DNA of 64,000 bases, taken from Ypsolopha sequella. Its lineage: Eukaryota; Arthropoda; Insecta; Lepidoptera; Ypsolophidae. The first letter of the stretch is position 1, and every line of letters starts with the position of its first letter. Positions 57,200-64,000 of this stretch are shown here, in pieces. Made by a program: the position numbers and the translations under genes. The notes under the pieces are model-generated. The model did no database searches and had not been told where the DNA came from. It worked only from the letters and a program-made list of their open reading frames with translations. Location: the NCBI GenBank assembly GCA_934047225.1, contig OW203992.1:12513501-12577500 (forward strand), in the 5' to 3' direction.

Positions 57200-57623
57200 T
57201 TAAGGCGATATACGAAAAAAATACGGGTGTTTCTTTTCTGTGTATTTCATGAAATACACGGAAAATTTTAATAAATTACTGGTATATGCATTTTGACTAT
57301 ATAATCTAGGGTTTTGAAATTGGAAAACATGTTTGGATAAATTTTCCTCGATAGAAATAATTGTTGAAATGAGGTCTTCAAACACACCTTTCCTCCTCGT
57401 TTGACGGATAGAAACCATATACAGAACTCAAAAATATTTTATTAGGTGCGTTTCAACAATGTCTAGCGATTTGATATTTGAAATTTTGCTAGCTATTTTA
57501 GTTTTTTTAATAAAAATATAAAACCAACTTTTTTCCCTTTCGCCCTGAATCCGCCCCTCTCGCACTGCGTGATTTTTCGCTTGGAGTAACAGTGACAAAA
57601 ATAAAATTCGCATAGCCTCTTAA
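57200..57623 (+). mobile_element. TTAA element family K, copy 2
   Basis: TTAA at 57200 and 57620. Same length and sequence as 43862-44280, but the right end is complete: ATTCGCATAGCCTC then TTAA, imperfectly inverse to the left GGCGATATACGAA. Confidence 0.8.
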
Positions 57624-57948
57624 GTCATGATTGTGTTTGAATTAGTTGAGTTTATTGATTTTATATAATACTAAAGTTGAAGCTTCGTTAACAAATTGAA
57701 GAAAAGGGATATAATATTTGATAAGATTAATAAAAATAGCTAAGTGCTCAAATAAAACTTGCAAAAATGCTAATTTGTTATATTAGATCCAATTCTTTGA
57801 AAAAATATATTTTCGACGTCATATTTTATAGGAATTATTTAATTGCAATTTGATTTAAGATTATTGGTGCCGAATTTCATTCGAATTTATTATTTTCTTT
57901 GAACTTATCTGGAAATTACGAGCTTAAGATTAAAGGTCAGTCGATTAG

Positions 57949-58435
57949 CAAAAACTGCATAACTTAACTATGTATTTCTTGTTTAGAAGTTAACAATTGA
58001 AAATATTTTGGTTTGTGGCAGTTAACACCAATAGTTCAGTATTAGTAAGGTTTATAAAACAGGAGTTTGAAATTTAATGCACAATTAGTCATGATCTTTA
58101 AACTCTCGCGTTTTGTACACATTATAATATATATAATCGGGTCTACCGCGATCAATTTTTACCTTTTTTACGAAACGTCGGGCGTCCCCTTTTCGTAAAA
58201 AAGGTAAAAATTGATCGCGGTAGACCCGATTATATATATTATAATGTAGTCATGATCTGTTTGAAACAAAGTTAAAACAACATTTTAAGTTTGTTTGGAC
58301 CAGATCATGACTAACTGTGCATTAAATTTCAAACTCATGCTTTATAAACCTCACTAATACGGAATTATTGCTGTTTATTGGCACATACTAAAATGTTTTT
58401 CAAATTTAACTTCTAAACAAGAAATACAACGTTAA
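57949..58435. mobile_element. Older palindromic element with a younger insertion
   Basis: Arms of about 140 bp at roughly 80% identity: GTATTTCTTGTTTAGAAGTT at 57971 against AACTTCTAAACAAGAAATAC near 58410, and GAGTTTGAAATTTAATGCAC against GTGCATTAAATTTCAAACTC. Its middle is interrupted by the perfect hairpin at 58119-58247, and its right edge abuts the TTAA of repeat B. Confidence 0.75.
58119..58247. mobile_element. Perfect 57-bp inverted repeat hairpin
   Basis: 58119-58175 and 58191-58247 are exact reverse complements with a 15-base loop. The arm contains GGGTCTACCGCGATCAATTT, sharing the GGGTCTACCGCG word with the MITEs at 11057 and 60359. The lack of any mismatch implies recent insertion or conversion between arms. 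Confidence 0.9.
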
Positions 58436-58935
58436 GAGGATGGCATACCCTAGCAACTTTTTTTATTACCCGTCCAGCACAATAAGTCCAATGGCAAAGA
58501 CCTTATTTGTTTTTGATAGAGGCGATTATATGTTGGCGCATGGGCCTCTTCTTCCTGGACGCGTAATACTAGTGATCACGCAGCAACAAATTGGTGTGTT
58601 TTTAGCTAATACAGAAATATTTTGTATGGAAAGAAATATTGGGTTTAGATAAAATCCCTTCATATTTCTATTACCTATTATACAAAAAAAAATCAAGTTG
58701 ATCTCTTAACCGCGTTCTTGAAACGAATGTTTGAAAACCAAAAAAAAAGAGGGTGGAAACATTTTATTTTCTGACAAAACTATAAATCTTATTACATTAT
58801 TTATAAATAAAATCTCTAGATAAAAGATCAATAAATTAAATTCATTTTCTTCTATATGAGGAGAGACCTAGTTTCTTCCAATGAACCCTTGAAAACCTAG
58901 CGTTGTTGATGTTCTAGCGTCAGGTGTCCCGTTAA
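58432..58935 (+). mobile_element. Repeat family B, copy 2, bounded by TTAA
   Basis: TTAA at 58432 and 58932; 504 bp matching 27664-28171, including the 70-codon frame (58440-58652). Confidence 0.7.
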
Positions 58936-59273
58936 GTTATGCACTTTTTGCTAAGAGACTGACGTTTAACCTATAGGATAACTATAATCTGAGGCAAAAC
59001 TATTTTAACGAAACGTGACATCCTTACATTGTAATAAGCACATCATCATCATTTATTAAAATTACATTTACTATGTACATAAAAATGAGAATACTTACTC
59101 ATTATCTCTACCACTTCTGATGAAAGAATCTCTCGGGTATGAAACGAGCGGTAATTAAAAATTAAAACCTAACAAGTGCGTTCGAGATACTAACTGTGTG
59201 CAAAAATAACACATTCTCTGTAAGAACCGTATAAATTCTGTTTACTTTGTAGGTATATTTCCATGAAGTAATT
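58936..59273. other. No gene seen
   Basis: AT-rich, nothing supported. Confidence 0.4.
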
Positions 59274-59745
59274 CGCTTAAATTAAACTATGTTAAGGTGT
59301 TTTAATTCGAAAACCATTTAGAGATTTAGGTTTGATAAGCCGTATTTTCGAATTTTTGGTCCAAAAAACTTCATGGTGATGAATATTTTTACGAAAAAGC
59401 TGCAACTTTCATTTGCTTTCGTGTGACGTCACTTGAGAAATGGCTGTTTAGAAATGTGTCTTTTGCTATCAAGCCAAAATAAAAATTTGCTGCCGAGTGA
59501 TTTGACAGATGTATGACAAATGAGTAGACAGACAAGAGACAGACCACTTTTTTTATAAGCAATCACACATCACTGTCAGTATGTCTTAAATTCTCAAGTG
59601 ACGTCATAACCGACAATTCTTTAAAAAAATCATAAAAATATAATGGTTAGTTTATATACCAAAATAATGAAAACAATGTCCTAAAATGGCGTATATTCAC
59701 TAACAAAAATTTAATAAAAAATCTTTTTGAAATTAAACTATGGGA
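59274..59745 (+). repeat. Repeat family C, copy 2
   Basis: Matches 8325-8750; extends slightly further right to CAAACTATGGGAATTAAT-like sequence shared with 61955-61972. Confidence 0.75.
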
Positions 59746-59833
59746 ATTAATGTTTTATTTACACATTTTAAATGTAGCGGTTTTTGATTAATATTCCTCT
59801 ATTTTTGTTGTTGGGCGATATGAATAAAAATGC

Positions 59834-60242
59834 TTAAGGGGCTCCACAATGCTAAACATCAGTTTTGTAATACGAGTAGATTCAGTTCCGTCAATGTAGA
59901 TCGTAAAAATTTGAAAAAAATATGGCTTGTTTTTTTACTCAAGAAAATTATTAATTACACTTTATAAATAAACATACTTTCAATCCTCTATTAATTACAT
60001 TAGTTTTAAAAAAGCATTAATTTTACGAAAAAAGCGAATCAGTTTCCATTTTTCAAAACCGATTGAAACGAAACCAACATACGCAGATACTAATTAGAAA
60101 AAAATATCTTTATTACATAAAGAAATTATGGTTAAAGTCCCAATGGAGCCGCGATTTCAAAATAACTGAAGTTATGCGTGCGCGGCATCTGATTAGAGCT
60201 AGTTAGAGCAGGACTGAATTTTAGCATTGTGCAGCCCCTTAA
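59834..60242. mobile_element. MITE bounded by TTAA
   Basis: TTAA at 59834 and 60239. Just inside, GGGGCTCCACAATGCTAAA is the inverse of TTTAGCATTGTGCAGCCCC with one mismatch. 409 bp, no ORF. Confidence 0.75.
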
Positions 60243-60358
60243 ATAGTTTTAATAAATGTATTGTTAAAACCGGATTAAATAAAATTAACTGCACAAAAAT
60301 AAATTACCAGAAATAAATAAATACCATTTGGTCCCGCCAAGCGTTCCCAAGAAGCTGC

Positions 60359-60518
60359 GTGTCTACTGCGTAATTCTGATTTGTATCAACTTCAAGCAAA
60401 TGCATGCGAAATTCAACGCGTGCAAAAGAGATGGCACGTTAGGCGGGCGTCGTCGCACGCACGGCAAATTTCAATCTCAAGTTGATGTTGATGAAAATCA
60501 GAATTACGCGGTAGACCC
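60359..60518 (+). mobile_element. GGGTCTACCGCG-terminus MITE, copy 2
   Basis: Near-identical to 11057-11217, including CAAATGCATGCGAAATTCAA and AAAGAGATGGCA. Confidence 0.8.
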
Positions 60519-60589
60519 GCTGGTGACATATCTTGTTGTTTTACTAAACTTAAGACTGTACCTGAGCCTAGAGCATGACCAACTCCAGG

Positions 60590-61015
60590 CTATCTAGGAT
60601 TCGTTTGAAGAAATTCGGACTCTCCTTGTATTGAAAAAAATATATTTAGTTTATTAATCTTTTCTCTAGGAATTTTACGTATAAACAATGTACTAAGATT
60701 TATACTTTTGTCAAAAAAATATGTTATGCACCCTCTTTTTTTTTTTGTTTTCAAACGTTTGCTTCAAGAACGCGGTTAAGAGATCACCTTGTTTTTTTTC
60801 TTCATAAAATAGGTAAGTAATAGAAATATGAAGGTATATCACCTAAATTCAATATTTTGTATTTCCCTACAAAATATTTCAGTATTAGCTAAAAACACAC
60901 CAATTGGTTGTTTCGCTGCGTGATCACTAGTATTACGCGTCCAAGAAAAAGAGGCCAAAGAGCCAACATATAATCGCCTCTATGAAAAGCAAATAAAGTC
61001 TTTGTCATTACCATT
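60590..61015 (-). repeat. Repeat family B, truncated inverted copy
   Basis: GTGATCACTAGTATTACGCG and ATAATCGCCTCTATGAAAAG match the inverse of 27750-27830; the TTAA-flanked start is missing. Confidence 0.65.
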
Positions 61016-61754
61016 TTCCATTTTCCTACATTGTCGCCTTAAAACGCTACAACGACCGCGAGGCATAACAACAACAATAAACTTTAACAAACTAAATCAA
61101 CAAATAACAAATAAAGGCAACACAAACAGATTCAACGATTAACTTAACGAATCATGGAATTTTTTCCACGAACGTACTTTTTATGCAACGCGCGCATATG
61201 TAGTGTACGGATGTAGCACTAACACTAACGCATAGTGTTGAAATGGCGAGCGGGGGGTCTGGTGCGGCACGCAGGCGGGTGTGCTCCGCGCCCTCGCTCC
61301 TGTAATGTCCTCCTGACACCGTAAAACGGCTATTGCATCGCCTCTTGCGTCTATCTTCAGAGGCGACTAAAAGATTGGCGCGCACTGTATGTTGTTCGAA
61401 AAAAGCAATGATCTACACACCGCACCAAACCGTCGAATACGTCACATTGCAAAAATGTTGATAACTACTTTGCAGAGTTGATTATTTTAGATATAACATA
61501 AGTTTCTTTGTTCTACAAAATGCTCGTTGAGTCGCACACAAGTTCACACAACACAGATGAGTCACTCAATTTAAAGATTTATAACGTAAATTTTATAACT
61601 ATTTGTTAGAGTTACGCGAAAACTATTGCCTATTTTCACTGTACAGATACACTGTTAGACGGCTCTGGTTATTAGCTTTACGAGGGTGTATGTAGACTCA
61701 AATTTAAAATAATACGTAGGAGGACGTAAACATCGACCTTCCCATTCAAACTCG
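61016..61754. other. Unassigned, GC-rich patch at 61150-61400
   Basis: 61160-61390 is GC-rich with CGCGCGC words and no second copy. A 77-codon minus ORF crosses it without recognisable motif. Possibly a promoter or conserved non-coding element. Confidence 0.3.
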
Positions 61755-61972
61755 GACTCTCTTTAGACAGAGACAGATAACTTTCTTTATAAGCAATCAC
61801 ACATCACAATCAGTATAATGTCTAAAATTCTCAAGTGACGTTATTCAGGACAATTCATTAAAAAATAATGGTTAGTTTATATATTAAAATAATAAAAATT
61901 ATGTCAAATGGCGCATATTCTCTAAATAAATATAAATGAGAAAAATCTTCTAGAAATCAAGCTATGGGAATT
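61755..61972 (+). repeat. Repeat family C, 3' part
   Basis: AAGCAATCACACATCACAAT, TTCTCAAGTGACGT and AAATGGCGCATATTC match the second half of 8325-8750. Confidence 0.7.
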
Positions 61973-62327
61973 CATTCAAGAGGGTCTTACAATTATCGAT
62001 CGTTAGATTTAGAAGCTCCTTGCTACAAGCTCCATGAACTCCAAAAATCAAAATCATGCAAAGGCACTCTTCTTTCCCCCCCAAACACCTATCTCAAAGG
62101 GGGTCACCTCAGGCTCATGTCAATTGGGCTAGATCAGCTCAGAACAACCCAATGACCAACTGTGCCAAGCGACGTCTTCCTACACAAAGTCGCAAGGGCA
62201 CAGAACACTTACTCTCGCAAGGGGTCCTATATAAGCAAGCAGTAGGCTAAGTACTAGAGTTCCGTTTGTCATCCTTCGGGTACGGAACCATAAAATACTT
62301 TTGACTATGTACTTGTTTACTAGACCG
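61973..62327. other. No gene seen
   Basis: Ends with a GAGTTCCGTTTGTCATC and GGGTACGGAACC remnant of the repeat family described at 62846. Confidence 0.4.
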
Positions 62328-62845
62328 CGTCGTTCGTTTGCTACTAAAAACCAGATGGCGCTACTTGTATATTACATCGCGATATCGTTTGATCTTCTTC
62401 AAAATACATATAATTACATATATGTACTGTCACACAGAGTGTCTGAAAAATTTTCCATATTTTTGGAGGGATTTCTCCATTAAGAGGATCCTGAGGATTC
62501 AGAAACACGGTAATCAACCTATGAGGTACAAAGGGACCTTTAGGTTATGGTGAGACTCCGTTGTCCGTGCGTCCATCATAAACTCATAAATGTACCACCG
62601 TTCATTTAAAATTGTTCAAAATACCTACTTCCAAAACAAAAGTGAGAAAAATAAAAACTGTTATCCTAAAAATACAATATGGGTATAAAATTCTAGATAC
62701 TAAAAAGTCGATTTTAGATACTGGCATTGGCTTTTTTATCTTTAAAAAAACTACAAAAATATGTATGTCCCCTTATATCCGAAATTGGTCGACCGAAAAA
62801 TATATAAATTTAAATTTAAAAAAATGGGCACAAATGAGAAATATT
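62328..62845 (+). repeat. Repeat family D, copy 2
   Basis: CGTTCGTTTGCTACTAAAAA and CCAGATGGCGCTACTTGTAT match 32286-32360; AAAAATACAATATGGGTAT at 62668 matches 32615 and 63162. Confidence 0.6.
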
Positions 62846-63477
62846 AAAACCGGCCAAGTGCGAGTCGGACTCGCGCACGAAGGGTTCCGTACCATTATCT
62901 ATAAAAATCACGTTTGTTGTAAGGGAGCCCCCTTTAATATTTATTTTCCTGTTTTTTAGTGTTTGTTGTTATAGCGGCAACAAAAATACATCATCTGTGA
63001 AAATTTCAACTGTCTAACTATCACGGTTCATGAGATACAGCCTGTTGACAGACGGACAGACAGACGGACAGCGGAGTCTTAGTAATAGGGTCCTGTTGGT
63101 TACCCTTTGGGTACGGAACCCTAAAAAAAGAAGTAAAATAAATTGAAAACATATTATATAAAAATACAATATGGGTATCAAATTGTAGGTATTAAAGAGC
63201 TAATTGTATAAATATATAGTTTAGCTATACACTTATTAGTTGCATCTATTTCGAGAGATCTTTGAAAACCACAAAAAATGTATGTGCCCTCTCCCTTATC
63301 TCCAAAACTGGTGGACCGAAAAATGTAAAAAAAAATATGGTAATAAGTGTTTACATAAAGATTACAGGAAAAAAATAGCGGTTGAGAAATTCACAAAAAA
63401 ATATATCAAAATTTAATTTATCATTCACGATATGGAACCCTAGGTACGCGAGTCTGACTCTCACTTGGCCGGTTTTT
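62846..63477 (+). mobile_element. Repeat with AAAACCGGCCAAGTGCGAG inverted ends
   Basis: Left AAAACCGGCCAAGTGCGAGT and right ACTCTCACTTGGCCGGTTTT are inverted over about 43 bp including GGGTTCC/GGAACCC. I know this family as very widespread in Lepidoptera and some other insects. At 63100-63126 an internal GGGTACGGAACCCTAAAAA end and a repeat-D stretch (63160-63330) show that two units are combined. Confidence 0.7.
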
Positions 63478-63812
63478 TGAGCGTGCAACTATGACGCCTG
63501 CCTTATTTTATAATTTTTAATTAATTTTGATTTGAAAGATCCTACGTGGATATTTTTATACTAAAGTAATCTAAAAAGTGTTGTGTGTGAATATTACCCC
63601 GATATTGGGGTTCTTTCCACCTACAAGAAGACTTAGCGCTACCGACTCAACGACTCTGGAGAGCTGCCTCCAGATTTCGCACTGCCCTTATTCTGCAGAA
63701 TCCAGACTTTTCCTGCCATTTCATCAGAAGAACAACAAGGACAGTGGTAAGTTATTGAAACAGCATAATACCACCGCATAATAGATAGCCCCGCTTATGT
63801 AGTGCATCAGGG
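63478..63812. other. Possible LINE-derived sequence
   Basis: Precedes the fragment at 63813; GC content rises from 63590, but no motif is clear. Confidence 0.25.
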
Positions 63813-63982
63813 ATGTTTGCGGCGTATCAAACTGATGGCTTTGCGACCATAATTCGCAAAAAGATCGCATCCCTGATTCGCAGGACGCGGGACAGTCCCA
63901 ACACCATCCTGGAGACTGTAGCCGACAGATTTACGTCGCCACTATGGAGGTGCTCTGTACGGAGAGTGATCATGGAGACCTT
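63813..63982 (+). pseudogene. LINE ORF2 C-terminal fragment
   Basis: The frame reads MFAAYQTDGFATIIRKKIAS then LIRRTRDSPNTILETVADRF. A 'FxxxxRKKxxSLxxRxRxSxNxIL' pattern is found at the C-terminus of reverse transcriptases of several insect LINEs; this comes from memory of the family. It is cut at 63983 by the start of a MITE. Confidence 0.5.
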
Positions 63983-63983
63983 C

Positions 63984-64000
63984 GGGTCTACCGCGTAATT
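63984..64000 (+). mobile_element. Start of a GGGTCTACCGCG MITE, cut by the window end
   Basis: GGGTCTACCGCGTAATT equals the terminus of the MITEs at 11057 and 60359. Confidence 0.6.

Overview
The window looks like an intergenic or intronic stretch of an insect genome, most probably a moth or butterfly. It is AT-rich, carries no convincing intact host gene, and is packed with transposable elements. The lepidopteran assignment is an inference from families I recognise: tRNA-derived SINEs with the conserved pol III boxes and body near 10150-10505 and 11780-12058, the long non-coding repeat whose end reads like 'gcccgcggcttcgcccgcg' (22960, 41815, 51180), and the repeat with 'ggccaagtgcgagtcgg' termini (62846-63477). 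No database search was possible.

Coding content is all mobile. (1) 18694-21690, minus strand: one long uninterrupted ORF of a single-ORF non-LTR retrotransposon of the restriction-enzyme-like-endonuclease (RLE) class, with an N-terminal C2H2 finger, a reverse transcriptase with YLDD, and a C-terminal CCHC/RLE. A diverged relic of the same kind lies at 54558-55850, split by inserted DNA that includes another LINE's 3' end. (2) 32712-36003, plus strand: a CR1/L2-group LINE with apurinic endonuclease and reverse transcriptase, broken by one frameshift and ending in an ATTC microsatellite tail. (3) 23912-26451: an element with inverted repeats of about 155 bp enclosing a frameshifted zinc-finger-type ORF of a family I cannot name. 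(4) 29123-31313: an element with perfect 35-bp inverted repeats; inside, on the minus strand, is a spliced but broken THAP DNA-binding domain. (5) A LINE C-terminal fragment ends the window at 63813-63982.

Between these lies a dense set of non-coding elements: at least a dozen palindromic foldback/MITE-type elements, several present as two to four copies. At least four families are bounded by TTAA at both ends (208-581; 43862-44280 and 57200-57623; 27664-28171 and 58432-58935; 59834-60242). Three hairpin elements and the last 17 bases of the window share the terminus GGGTCTACCGCG. There are also SINEs, an 82-bp tandem array (39794-40121), GAT/GAC and four-base microsatellites, and LINE 3'-end fragments.

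The layout is nested. A perfect 57-bp hairpin (58119-58247) sits inside an older palindrome (57949-58435) that abuts a TTAA repeat. The LINE at 32712 interrupts a repeat seen again at 62328-63330. There is no sign of cooperating genes or an operon. The most novel-looking items are the two protein-coding inverted-repeat elements and the RLE retrotransposon.
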